Under the pieces are notes generated by a model that had not been told where the DNA came from, searched no databases, and worked only from the letters and a program-made list of their open reading frames with translations. The position numbers and the translations under genes were made by a program. Below are positions 21,368-30,168 of a DNA stretch of 43,102 nt, piece after piece. The DNA comes from Ruminococcus sp. (GTDB taxonomy: Bacteria > Bacillota > Clostridia > Oscillospirales > Ruminococcaceae), in assembly GCA_017960805.1 (NCBI GenBank), contig JAGCYM010000023.1, positions 1 to 43,102 on the forward strand, in the 5' to 3' direction. The number at the start of each line of letters is the position of its first letter. The first letter of the stretch is position 1.

Positions 21368-22921
21368 ATGAAATACGAACCGCTGCTGAAGTATCTGCTT
21401 TACTATGATGATATTGTCATTCAGGTGCATCACAATCCCGATGCTGATGCAATCGCTTCCGGATTTGCGCTTTGTCGCTATCTGGAAAAAAATGGAAAAA
21501 AGCCACGTTTCATTTATGCCGGAGAACGCAAAATCAGCAAACCAAATATGCTCATCATGCTGAACAAGCTTGGCATTCAAATCAGCCATGTCAAAAACCT
21601 GAACGAAAACGGCGCTCTCCCTCAACTTCTGATTACGGTTGACTGCTTTCACGGAGAAGGAAATGTCGGCAGCTTTACAGCAGAAAACATCATTGTCATC
21701 GACCACCACCGACTTCCGGATGGAAAGACTGTTCCAGAACATTCAGTTATCAAAGAACATTACGGAAGCTGTGCGGCTGTAATCTATGAGCTGTTCAAAG
21801 AGGTAGGCTATGACCTCAACGAGGAACAAAACATTGCAACGGCACTCTATTACGGCTTATATATGGACACGGTTGGCCTTTCGGAGATAAGTGAGCCAAT
21901 GGACCGAGAGCTACGCGATACCGCAAACTATAACAAAGCGCTCATCCGACTGCTTATGAATACAAATCTGACAGAGGAGGAGCTAGGTATCATTGGCAAA
22001 GCGCTCAGTGCTTGCCAATACTACCCGCATCCCGACAACTCTGCAGTATCAGATGATCCCTCTCTTCCAAATCAGCAAACCGCATATACCATCGCAGACA
22101 ACTGCGACCCGAATCTCCTCGGCATCATCTCCGATACTCTGATTCAGGTAGATATGGTTTCAGACTGCGTTGTCTGCTGTCCATATCATACTGGGTACAA
22201 GATTTCCGTCCGCACTTGTACAGATTCTGTCAAGGCGCCGGATCTTGCATCATTTATTACCTACGGTTATGGCGGAGGCGGCGGACATGACAACAAAGCA
22301 GGAGGCTGTATTGACTATCAAAGCTCGCTGCCGAAGGACATTATGACTTTTATTGCCGACCGCATCCGTGATTTCTTTACAAAGCCCGATGTCATTTACG
22401 CTGGCAGAGAACATTGTTGTTTATCCGATGCAAAACGTTTCCGGAAAAAGGAATTTATTTTGGGCTATGTTCCAACAACAATACTCTCGCCTGACGGAGA
22501 TAATATAAACATTCGGATGCTTGAGGGAGATATTACAGTGACACCCGATCCAGACATCTATCTTATGGTCGGTGTAATCGGAGAGGTTTATCCCATCAAA
22601 CGTGATAAATTCGAAAAAAAATATATTGATTGTGACAGAAAACCAGATGTGTCTTCTTATTATTATCCACCTTCTGCACTGATCGGTCATAAAAAAACAA
22701 ACAGACACCTCACGGAATATCTGCGCGGGTGCAAGGCATCCGGAAAGACCGAAATATATGCCGTGAAGCTGAATAATTTTACGAAGCTATATTCTCTCTG
22801 GGATCAGGAGCATTATATGTACGGCAACATCGGTGATTATCTGGCACATCCTGCACATGATTCAAATGATCTCTATATCATACGTGGAGATATCTTTGAA
22901 CTAACATATGAAGGCTGCTGA
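21368..22921 (+). CDS. DHH-family phosphoesterase with C-terminal PGDYG-like domain
   Basis: The 517-residue protein has DHH motifs I-III in order: HHNPDADAIASG (near 22), TVDCF and VIDHHR (near 117). They are followed by LYYGLYMDTVG and the DHHA1 signature YGYGGGGGHDNKAGG near 305. This is the metal-dependent NrnA/GdpP-type nuclease or phosphodiesterase core, acting on short oligonucleotides or cyclic dinucleotides. From about residue 340 an extra 175-residue region includes MVGVIGEVYPIKRDKF and ends GDYLAHPAHDSNDLYIIRGD plus IFELTYEGC. That resembles PGDYG-type proteins and is unusual for DHH enzymes. It is preceded by a degenerate CCCC hairpin (21312). Confidence 0.82.
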   Translation: MKYEPLLKYLLYYDDIVIQVHHNPDADAIASGFALCRYLEKNGKKPRFIYAGERKISKPNMLIMLNKLGIQISHVKNLNENGALPQLLITVDCFHGEGNVGSFTAENIIVIDHHRLPDGKTVPEHSVIKEHYGSCAAVIYELFKEVGYDLNEEQNIATALYYGLYMDTVGLSEISEPMDRELRDTANYNKALIRLLMNTNLTEEELGIIGKALSACQYYPHPDNSAVSDDPSLPNQQTAYTIADNCDPNLLGIISDTLIQVDMVSDCVVCCPYHTGYKISVRTCTDSVKAPDLASFITYGYGGGGGHDNKAGGCIDYQSSLPKDIMTFIADRIRDFFTKPDVIYAGREHCCLSDAKRFRKKEFILGYVPTTILSPDGDNINIRMLEGDITVTPDPDIYLMVGVIGEVYPIKRDKFEKKYIDCDRKPDVSSYYYPPSALIGHKKTNRHLTEYLRGCKASGKTEIYAVKLNNFTKLYSLWDQEHYMYGNIGDYLAHPAHDSNDLYIIRGDIFELTYEGC

Positions 22922-22956
22922 ATCCATGGTTCTGCTTACAAAGTATAAGCCCTAAA

Positions 22957-23100
22957 TTGGCACATTTATTTGTGATAATTGTCATTTTTCCTTTCGTTTC
23001 ATCACCGTTGCTGCTGTTTGCATTGAAACAACTACATAACTATACAAAGAAAAGAAAATCGATATTGAAATATAACGAAGGCGAATTTAGGAAAGGATAA
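22957..23100 (+). CDS. Possible 47-residue single-helix membrane peptide
   Basis: From a TTG at 22957 a frame encodes AHLFVIIVIFPFVSSPLLLL, then a basic tail (YTKKRKSILKYNEGEFRKG) and a stop at 23100. The hydrophobic helix with a positive tail looks protein-like. There is no clear ribosome site and the frame is open farther upstream, so it may be a gene remnant. Confidence 0.25.
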   Translation: MAHLFVIIVIFPFVSSPLLLFALKQLHNYTKKRKSILKYNEGEFRKG

Positions 23101-23140
23101 GTGCTCACTAAGAAGAATATATAGCCAAATCTTCATTCCG

Positions 23141-23866
23141 ATGCTAGGTATGGATCGTGCTCTGCAAAAAAAGAAGTATCAGATCATCGGAGACAAAAGA
23201 ATACGCACAAACAAACCTAAGATTTATGCCTGTACACATGTAGGAAGTACGGATATCTCTGTTTTCTATGAAGCACTCAAAGATCACTGCTACTGGTTCT
23301 GGGGCGACATAGGAGAGTATTACAGGAAAATTGACGGATTGCTTGTATGGCTAAACGGCGCTGTATTTGTTAATACACGGGATAAACAAAACCGCAGGAA
23401 TGCACGAAACACTGCGATCAAAGTTTTGAATAAAGGCGGAAACATTCTGATATTTCCGGAAGGTACATGGAATATCACAGAGAACAAGCCAGTCATGCAT
23501 CTGTATACAGGTGCTGTTGAAATGGCGATCGAATCCGGTGCAGATATTATCCCAGTAGGTATCGAACTTTACGGAAATACATTTTATATCAATATTGGCA
23601 GAAATATCAGCAGCAGAAATATGAAGACAGATTCCAAACAACAAAATACTGAGAAGCTTCGCAGTGCTATGGCTTCACTCAAATGGGCGATATGGGAGCA
23701 TCAGAGACAGTCATCCCGTGCTGCACTACCGAACAATATATCTGAGCTATGGCAGAAACATATCCAAAAAATGTGTGACGAGGTTGATTTCCCTATTGAA
23801 GAAGTTTATCGCACAATGTACGCCTACAAGCCTGATCTTGAACTGAGTCAAGTAAAAAAGAATTAG
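23141..23866 (+). CDS. Lysophospholipid acyltransferase (PlsC-type)
   Basis: The 241-residue enzyme has the acyltransferase blocks: a block I variant ACTHVGSTD (the usual His-x4-Asp with H-V-G-S-T-D), the Arg block VFVNTRD, and FPEGTWN as block III, with IIPVGIELYG as block IV. It should acylate a lysophospholipid or glycerol-phosphate at the membrane. The N-terminus is uncertain. The ATG at 23141 lacks a ribosome site. The same frame is open upstream to 23069, and a GTG at 23101 with GGAAAGGATAA ahead reads only seven codons before a stop. A small frameshift in the N-terminus is likely. Confidence 0.75.
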   Translation: MLGMDRALQKKKYQIIGDKRIRTNKPKIYACTHVGSTDISVFYEALKDHCYWFWGDIGEYYRKIDGLLVWLNGAVFVNTRDKQNRRNARNTAIKVLNKGGNILIFPEGTWNITENKPVMHLYTGAVEMAIESGADIIPVGIELYGNTFYINIGRNISSRNMKTDSKQQNTEKLRSAMASLKWAIWEHQRQSSRAALPNNISELWQKHIQKMCDEVDFPIEEVYRTMYAYKPDLELSQVKKN

Positions 23867-23952
23867 CATCAATTGTTATGTGCAGGGAAAACGCTTTCCT
23901 GTATAGCAATAGGAATCACGATTAACTGAAGTTCCAAACTCAAATGTTGATT

Positions 23953-24132
23953 AGGGAATTGTTGCTATCAGTATTTTTATCCGCAGTATGATTAAGAAAC
24001 GATGCTACTGATAAACTCATAAACAGAGCAGGCCGCAGTCAATGCGCTTCACACATTCCAAATGAGACAGAAGATTAGGAGCTTTGTGAGAAATATGACC
24101 TTCACATGACAGCAGAACATTTTGTCAACTAG
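23953..24132 (+). pseudogene. Decayed ABM-fold monooxygenase gene
   Basis: Aligned to the intact gene at 12.7 kb, this stretch reads GNCCYQYFYPQYD, stop, ETMLLINS, stop (in place of Trp), TEQAAVNALHTFQMRQKI, a one-base slip, then ELCEKYDLHMTAEHFVN and stop. Two in-frame stops, a frameshift and a missing N-terminus show long decay. The order of blocks is fully preserved. Confidence 0.7.
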
Positions 24133-24274
24133 GAAGTTGTGAGCTCTGAGTGATTTATAAGGGAATAAGCAATGATGCACAACTTAAAACGGAAAATGCT
24201 CTATATTAGGATATTATTTGTGTAAAGTTTCATTGTATTACAAAATCTGATGTAAGACAGAGGAGGCCTGCAAG

Positions 24275-24748
24275 GTGGATATAGACGTAAGGTGCGCCAA
24301 ACGCGATGAACTTGAAGAAGTGAACCGACTTCGCGAGATGGTAAACGAGCTTCATGTGAACGGAAGACCCGGCTGGTTCAGGCCCGGATTTGGAGATGAA
24401 CTGAAGAATTTTATTTACGGATTCTACGACGACGATAACAATAACGTTATCATTGCCATAACGGAAGGTGTCATCTGCGGGTTTGCTTCTGTGCAGTATC
24501 TGGAGTTCGCCGGTTCTCCCTATTCCATGCCAAGGAAGTACTATCACATCATGGAATTCGGCGTTGACGAAGCTTACAGAAGAAAAGGTGTCGCTACAGC
24601 GCTTATAGAATACTGCAAAAAGGATGCACTTAAAAAAGGCGTTCACAGAATAGAGCTTGATTACTGGTCTTTCAACGAAGATGCTGAAAAATTCTACGAA
24701 TCCGTTGGTTTCAAGGTATTCAGGAAATATGTAGAAATGTATGTTTAG
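24275..24748 (+). CDS. GNAT-family N-acetyltransferase
   Basis: The 157-residue acetyltransferase has the acetyl-CoA pyrophosphate loop VDEAYRRKGVATALIEYCKK and the final substrate-region strands (HRIELDYWSFNEDAEKFYES) followed by VGFKVFRKY. The start is GTG at 24275 with GAGGAGG upstream. Substrate unknown; fold similar to small-molecule or N-terminal acetylases. It is monocistronic and unlike the other GNAT homologues in the window. Confidence 0.85.
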   Translation: MDIDVRCAKRDELEEVNRLREMVNELHVNGRPGWFRPGFGDELKNFIYGFYDDDNNNVIIAITEGVICGFASVQYLEFAGSPYSMPRKYYHIMEFGVDEAYRRKGVATALIEYCKKDALKKGVHRIELDYWSFNEDAEKFYESVGFKVFRKYVEMYV

Positions 24749-24935
24749 ATACGGAAGTATTTAAACATAAGTAATAAGTATTATGATCATCAACGGTATC
24801 AACAAAATCACTGACTAAACAACTGAACTATTATAAGGTTTACAATAATGAATTCTGAACTAGCAGATCCAACTCATCATAAATACTGTTGCTGGATTCA
24901 TTATCACTGCGATGCACCTCAAAAGGAGAAGTAAA

Positions 24936-25301
24936 ATGAAAAAATGGTATAATGAAGAATATGAATTCACTGTTGAAGTAACCGGTTTTCTTCATGGTGA
25001 GCAAACCGAACGCTATTGCCGTAATGGAGAGGAAATTGGAGACAAGTATACCTGCACATATGGCTGCCCTGTCAATCAGGAAGGATACGGAATCTGCTCA
25101 AAAACAATGATGATGCTTTATCCGATAATGGAAGCTATACGAAGTGGAGGAGACCTTGAGAACCTCGGTGGTGATAGTAAATATACCAAAACCATTGTCT
25201 GTCCTGACGGTTGTGTAATATTTAAACTAACAGCTGTTCCATTAGGAAATCCAAACTTTCACAAAGGCGGATTCTGGGAATATCCTGATGAAACTGTATA
25301 A
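24936..25301 (+). CDS. TIGR04076 family protein
   Basis: The 121-residue product has the family layout VEVTGFLHGEQTERYCRNGE, EEIGDKYTC, MLYPIMEAIRSGGDL and TIVCPDGCVIFKL, with conserved Cys residues. The family has no known function. AAAGGAG precedes the ATG at 24936; the longer frame starts without a ribosome site. Neighbouring genes are monocistronic and of mixed function. Confidence 0.8.
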   Translation: MKKWYNEEYEFTVEVTGFLHGEQTERYCRNGEEIGDKYTCTYGCPVNQEGYGICSKTMMMLYPIMEAIRSGGDLENLGGDSKYTKTIVCPDGCVIFKLTAVPLGNPNFHKGGFWEYPDETV

Positions 25302-25392
25302 TTATTAAGTAGCTAGGAATTATTCACAACTTGAATTAATCTGAAATTACACATTTCATTGTAAAATAAGTAAAACTATCGGAGGAATCAAA

Positions 25393-25965
25393 ATGATTCT
25401 AGGACTTAGACGTGGAACTGTAGATGTTGAACCACACCGAAAAGAATGGGAATCAACTGCAAAGGAAACTATAGAACAGCTTAATATGCTTCTCAAAGAT
25501 ATAGCCGTAGATATTCAGCACATTGGAAGCACCGCTATTCATAATATTTATGCAAAGCCTATCATAGACATTGTTGTTGGAGTTCCTGAACTAGAAAATA
25601 TACTTAGCATGAATAATTGTTTAGAAAAGAATGGTTTCATTTTCCGAGGTCAGGACATTCCAAATCAATATCTTTACATTTGTGGTGAGAACGACTTCAG
25701 AACCCACCATATACACGCTGTGAAATACGATTCTGAAGCATGGAATAATTATATAAATCTTAGAGACTATCTTAACTGCCACGACGCTGACGCACAAGCC
25801 TATTCAAAGCTAAAGCAGTCTCTAGCCAAGATCTACTATAATGACAGAGAAACCTATACAGCAAAGAAAAGTGTTTTTATCAATGAAATACTCATCAAGG
25901 CAAAGGAATGGAATAAACTTATTTCCATAGACAATTCACCAAATTCTTTAGATATTAATGAATAG
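25393..25965 (+). CDS. GrpB-family protein (nucleotidyltransferase fold)
   Basis: The 190-residue protein has the GrpB signature IQHIGSTAIHNIYAKPIIDI, with the GS...D/E pattern of nucleotidyltransferase-fold proteins, and the later THHIHAVKYDSEAWNNYINL block. GGAGGAATC precedes the ATG. The family is related to minimal nucleotidyltransferases; the target is unknown. Its stop overlaps an ATG of the next, broken gene. Confidence 0.87.
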   Translation: MILGLRRGTVDVEPHRKEWESTAKETIEQLNMLLKDIAVDIQHIGSTAIHNIYAKPIIDIVVGVPELENILSMNNCLEKNGFIFRGQDIPNQYLYICGENDFRTHHIHAVKYDSEAWNNYINLRDYLNCHDADAQAYSKLKQSLAKIYYNDRETYTAKKSVFINEILIKAKEWNKLISIDNSPNSLDINE

Positions 25966-25997
25966 AAAATATAGTAAAGAATTGAGGAGGAATGAAT

Positions 25998-26542
25998 ATG
26001 GAAAAGAAAAGAACAGATTAGAAGCATTCAGTGATGGCGTACTTGCTATTATAATCACAATTATGATTCTCGAACTGAAGCAGCCAGCCGGTGATGGGTT
26101 AAACGATTTTCTTGCACTAACACCAACTCTGCTAGCTTATTTGCTGAGTTTTATGTTTGAAGCAATTTACTGAGTAAATCACAATCTGATCTTTCAAAAA
26201 GCAGAACGTATTATTGTTAAGATCCTATGGTGTAATATCGCATGGCTGTTTGTAATGTCATTCATACCTTTTGGAACTGCATGGGTTGGTTCCTATCCGA
26301 CATCATGGGCACCACTTTCTATATATTTTCTTGATATGTCACTTGCAAGTATAGCATTTCATATAATGTATTTCCTGATACTACGTGAAAACAACATACA
26401 CTTCAAACTAGGAACACGTAGTATAATAAGCTTGATAACATATACAGGAGCGGCATTATTCGGTGGATTCTGTCCCATAGCAGCATTTATAATCGTAGCA
26501 GTAGTATCATGCTGGTGGATTATCCCCTCTAAAGAAAAGTAA
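25998..26542 (+). pseudogene. TMEM175-family potassium channel-like gene, two lesions
   Basis: The product would be a two-repeat bacterial TMEM175 protein (family motif RLEAFSDGVLAIIITIM) with about six helices. Lesion one: the ATG at 25998, properly placed after GAGGAGG, is out of frame with the body because of two extra A in an A/G-rich run. Lesion two: at 26172 an in-frame TGA replaces the conserved Trp of the Tyr-Trp-x-Asn-His motif, after which the frame runs on intact to SWKEK-like WIIPSKEK at 26542. Recoding is unlikely, because TGA ends many normal genes here. Confidence 0.75.
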
Positions 26543-26627
26543 CTAACATCATGGAAATAATGTAATGAGACAATAAATCTTCAATTTATAAATATTACAC
26601 TTTATATAATTCGTTATGGAGGACATC

Positions 26628-29246
26628 ATGGCTGAAAACAAAAATGAGAAAAAACGTGCTGTTGAACAACAGCTTGCAGAAATAGCAAAAATTACAGATG
26701 AAGCTCTTTTTCAAAGACTAAATACTGATCCGGAAGGTTTAAATCAGGTAGAAGCAGCTGATCGGCTGGAGGAATACGGCAGGAACATAATTGATACCGG
26801 TACCGGAAACAGTCTCCTTAAGAGAATATGGGGTGCCATCATCAATCCATTCAATATTGTTCTTCTTATTGTTTCAGGAGTTACTCTTGTAACAGATGTA
26901 ATAATTCCTAAACATCCAAGCTGGGCAACATTCTTAATGCTGATCTTTGTAGTTGTAGTATCTGCTATCATCTCTTTTGTTCAGGAGGAAAAATCGAACA
27001 GCGCTGCAAAGAAACTGCAGAATATGATAACAAACAAATTAGATGTCATACGCAACGGAAGTTGTATGGAAATAAGCATTGAAGAAATTGTTCCGGGAGA
27101 TGTAGTCAAACTCGCATCCGGAGATATGCTTCCTGGCGATGTACGCTTTATAGAGACGAAAGATTTGTTTACTGATCAGTCGCAGCTCACCGGTGAAAGC
27201 CAGCCTGTTGAAAAATTTGCCGGTCCAGATCCTGAGGGATCAGAAATAACAGAACTTGATAACATAGGATTTATGGGGAGCAACATTGTTTCCGGAAGTG
27301 CCAAGGCCGTAATACTGACTACAGGAAATCAAACATACATAGGCAGTATGGCAAAAAGCCTTAATACATACCAAGAAAAGAGCAGTTTTGACCGTAACAT
27401 TGACTCCATAAGCAGTATTCTGATTAAATTCATGGTCATAATGGTTCCCATCATATTTATAGCAAATTTCATAACGAAAGGAGACTGGCTGGCTTCTCTT
27501 ATGTTCGGCATTACTATCGCAGTTGGACTGATGCCAGAAATGCTTCCTGTTATTATGACATCTTCACTCGCTAAAGGCGCTGTCAACATGTCAAAGAAAC
27601 AAACAATCGTAAAACGATTGGGTGCTATTCAGACATTCGGAGAAATGGATATTCTCTGTACTGACAAAACCGGAACATTAACACAAGATGAAATTGTGCT
27701 TGAAAAATACATGGATGTTCTTGGACATGAAGATAAGAGAGTTCTTCGTCACGCTTTCCTAAACAGCTTTTTCCAAACCGGACTAAAGAACCTGATGGAT
27801 GTTGCTATAATCAATCGTGCTGAAAAAGAGGATCTTTCACATCTGAAGGAAACCTATATCCGTGAAGATGAGATTCCATTTGATTTCAGCCGACGTAGAA
27901 TGAGCGTAGTTTTGCGCGATAAAAACGGCAAGCGACAGCTCGTCACAAAAGGAGCAGTTGAAGAAATACTCTCAATCTGCAGTTATATTGAAATTGACAA
28001 TAATGTCAAACCGATTACACAGGAGCTGATTGACAATGCTCAGAAAATCGCTACTGAAAACAATCTTGAAGGCATCCGTGTAATCGCAGTGGCACAAAAG
28101 AACAATATCCATGATGTAGAACATTTCGGCGTAGACGATGAAAGTGAGATGGTACTGATTGGGTTTGTTGGATTTCTTGATCCACCTAAACCTTCTGCAG
28201 AATCCGCAATCTCAGCGTTGCAGAAAAATGGAGTTCGTACAGTTGTACTTACCGGTGATACAGAAGGTGTTGCTATTAACATCTGTGGAAGACTAGGTAT
28301 TCCAACAGAATACACACTGACAGGATCTCAGGTTGAAGCTATGACCGATGAGGAATTGCTCGTATCATGCGAAAAATGTCATATATATTCAAAACTGTCT
28401 CCTTACCAGAAACAACGTGTTGTAAAGGCGTTCCAGTCAAACGGGCATACGGTCGGTTATATGGGTGACGGAATTAATGACAGCCTTCCTCTTAAACAAG
28501 CTGATGTCGGTATTTCAGTTGATACAGCAGTCGATATCGCTAAAGAAGTTGCTGATATTATCCTTCTGGAAAAAGATCTGAACGTACTCGATGAAGGTGT
28601 AATTGAAGGACGTCACACATTTGCAAATATGACTAAATACTTAAAGATGTCCGTCAGCGGTAATTTCGGCAATATGTTTTCTGTCATAATCGCAAGTATT
28701 TTCCTGCCGTTTCTTCCCCTTCTGCCTATTCATATACTGGTTCAGAATATTCTGAACGATTTTGCTCAGCTCGGTATGCCTTTTGACCACGTCGAACCAG
28801 AAAGCATACGTTTACCGAAGAAATGGGATATTGCCGGAATTAAGAAATTCATGGTTATATTCGGTTTGCTTAGTACTGTACTGGATGTTCTCTGCTTCTT
28901 AGTGCTTTGGTTTATCTATCGTTTTAATAACGATTCTATGGCCGGTTTCTTCCAAAACGGCTGGTTTATGTTCGGAGTTATATCTCAGACCGTTGTTATT
29001 CATACGATACGAACTCCCAAAATACCGTTTATTCAGGATCGTCCTTCAAAACAACTCAGTCTTTCCACATTGTTAGTAGTTATTGTTACGATCATTATTG
29101 GATTTACATCAATTGCAAAAATCTTTGATCTACCTGTAATGATACCATCTTTTGGACTATGGCTGGCCGGACTTATGATAGTCTACACGATTCTCGCTCA
29201 GATCATGAAGCGAATATATATAAAAATCAACAAAGAATGGGTTTAA
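26628..29246 (+). CDS. mgtA: MgtA-like magnesium-transporting P-type ATPase
   Basis: The 872-residue P-type ATPase shows actuator motif LTGES, phosphorylation site CTDKTGTLT (Asp346) and hinge MGDGINDSLPLKQADVGIS. The transmembrane signature GLMPEMLPVIMTSSLAKGAV marks the Mg2+-importing P3B group. Start at 26628 with GGAGGACATC upstream. About ten helices; it would import Mg2+ into the cell. The 85-base upstream gap is too short for an M-box riboswitch; a TATAAT is at 26605 without a good -35. Confidence 0.92.
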   Translation: MAENKNEKKRAVEQQLAEIAKITDEALFQRLNTDPEGLNQVEAADRLEEYGRNIIDTGTGNSLLKRIWGAIINPFNIVLLIVSGVTLVTDVIIPKHPSWATFLMLIFVVVVSAIISFVQEEKSNSAAKKLQNMITNKLDVIRNGSCMEISIEEIVPGDVVKLASGDMLPGDVRFIETKDLFTDQSQLTGESQPVEKFAGPDPEGSEITELDNIGFMGSNIVSGSAKAVILTTGNQTYIGSMAKSLNTYQEKSSFDRNIDSISSILIKFMVIMVPIIFIANFITKGDWLASLMFGITIAVGLMPEMLPVIMTSSLAKGAVNMSKKQTIVKRLGAIQTFGEMDILCTDKTGTLTQDEIVLEKYMDVLGHEDKRVLRHAFLNSFFQTGLKNLMDVAIINRAEKEDLSHLKETYIREDEIPFDFSRRRMSVVLRDKNGKRQLVTKGAVEEILSICSYIEIDNNVKPITQELIDNAQKIATENNLEGIRVIAVAQKNNIHDVEHFGVDDESEMVLIGFVGFLDPPKPSAESAISALQKNGVRTVVLTGDTEGVAINICGRLGIPTEYTLTGSQVEAMTDEELLVSCEKCHIYSKLSPYQKQRVVKAFQSNGHTVGYMGDGINDSLPLKQADVGISVDTAVDIAKEVADIILLEKDLNVLDEGVIEGRHTFANMTKYLKMSVSGNFGNMFSVIIASIFLPFLPLLPIHILVQNILNDFAQLGMPFDHVEPESIRLPKKWDIAGIKKFMVIFGLLSTVLDVLCFLVLWFIYRFNNDSMAGFFQNGWFMFGVISQTVVIHTIRTPKIPFIQDRPSKQLSLSTLLVVIVTIIIGFTSIAKIFDLPVMIPSFGLWLAGLMIVYTILAQIMKRIYIKINKEWV

Positions 29247-29253
29247 CATCAAC

Positions 29254-29309
29254 AAAATTTCCCTTAACAGATGAAGTTATAATGATACTTCTTTTGTTAA
29301 GGGGATTTT
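29254..29309. terminator. Bidirectional terminator between mgtA and the DUF134 gene
   Basis: AAAATTTCCCTTAACA and TGTTAAGGGGATTTT form a long stem with an inner GAAG/CTTC pair, and A and T runs lie on both sides. It serves the two convergent genes. Confidence 0.8.
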
Positions 29310-29310
29310 A

Positions 29311-30009
29311 TTATATGATTTGTTCACCACTATGCAGTGCAATAAGTTTGTCACCCATTACTTCCTGCATCAACACAAATGCAGGGATACCTGTACAATG
29401 ACCACTGTAAAAAATAGTATTCATTTGTGAAAGCTCTTGTGCTGTCTGAAGTATAATAGTTTTCTCTTCTTCTGTATGCTCGCATTCTTTATTTATCATA
29501 TGAAATCCAGAAATAACAAAATCGGGATTATTTCTGAAAAGCTTAAAATAATGATCAAGTATATTCAGTATACCATTATGAGCACATCCCGATAATAGCC
29601 AGTGTCTGTTCTCATGATTAATCACAAGGTACTGCTCATGAATAAAATTATCAGGAACACGTTTCCCATTTTCCAAACAAGAAAGCTTGTAATTTCCGTG
29701 TGGATAGCACCGCCTTCCGTTCACACCACTGAACAAGAACAGCTCACCATCCAGCTGCATATTTCCTTCAATCAAAGCTGTGGCAATTTTATGCCTAGCC
29801 GATTCATAGATAGCTGTAATAGTCGTTCTAGCGACATTCATTTCAACCGCACACTGTTCTTGCGTTTTAGAATAGAAATCAATTTGTCGTATAATTTCAA
29901 ATTCATCAAGAGAAAGAACAACAGTATCATTTGCCATATCCTGATCAGGTGCAAAACTCCAAAAATCAGGATAGCAGCAAATCCTACGTGACTTTTGTGG
30001 CCTTGGCAT
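29311..30009 (-). CDS. DUF134 helix-turn-helix protein fused to an MBL-derived C-terminal domain
   Basis: The 232-residue protein begins MPRPQKSRRICCYPDFWSFA and has the DUF134 helix-turn-helix (DEFEIIRQIDFYSKTQEQCA then VARTTITAIYESAR) within about 90 residues. From about 95 it matches the C-terminal half of MBL-fold hydrolases of the pterin/aminobenzene phosphate synthase group: WLLSGCAHNGILNIL, VISGFHM and YSGHCTGIPAFVLM. The metal-binding HxHxDH half is absent. The MBL part may therefore be a ligand-sensing domain rather than an enzyme. Start at 30009 with GGAGGGCGG upstream. CTGACATAT repeats at 30029 and 30057 overlap its leader and may be its own sites. Confidence 0.75.
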   Translation of the reverse strand: MPRPQKSRRICCYPDFWSFAPDQDMANDTVVLSLDEFEIIRQIDFYSKTQEQCAVEMNVARTTITAIYESARHKIATALIEGNMQLDGELFLFSGVNGRRCYPHGNYKLSCLENGKRVPDNFIHEQYLVINHENRHWLLSGCAHNGILNILDHYFKLFRNNPDFVISGFHMINKECEHTEEEKTIILQTAQELSQMNTIFYSGHCTGIPAFVLMQEVMGDKLIALHSGEQII

Positions 30010-30097
30010 ACATCCGCCCTCCTTTTTCTGACATATGTTGATTATATCACTTTTGCTGACATATATCATGTATTGCTTTTCTAAACAAAATCATTTA

Positions 30098-30127
30098 TTG
30101 ACTTTTTTCTCAGAATCATGCTATAAT
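30098..30127 (+). promoter_or_regulatory. Promoter of the three-domain acetyltransferase gene
   Basis: TTGACT (30098-30103) and TATAAT (30122-30127) are 18 bases apart, 42 bases before the ATG at 30169. Confidence 0.6.
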
Positions 30128-30168
30128 TTGATATCATATAAAGTATTGTTTTGAAATGAGTGATAACT

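Noticed and set aside
24749-24935. Gap between the acetyltransferase and TIGR04076 genes
   Set aside because: Looked for a small gene, tRNA or hairpin; nothing convincing found.
26165-26180. TGA read as Trp in the TMEM175-like gene, suggesting a changed genetic code
   Set aside because: TGA terminates many intact genes in the window, and this gene has a second lesion at its start.
26543-26627. Possible Mg2+ riboswitch before mgtA
   Set aside because: Only 85 bases separate the genes, too short for an M-box, and no hairpin pattern was seen.
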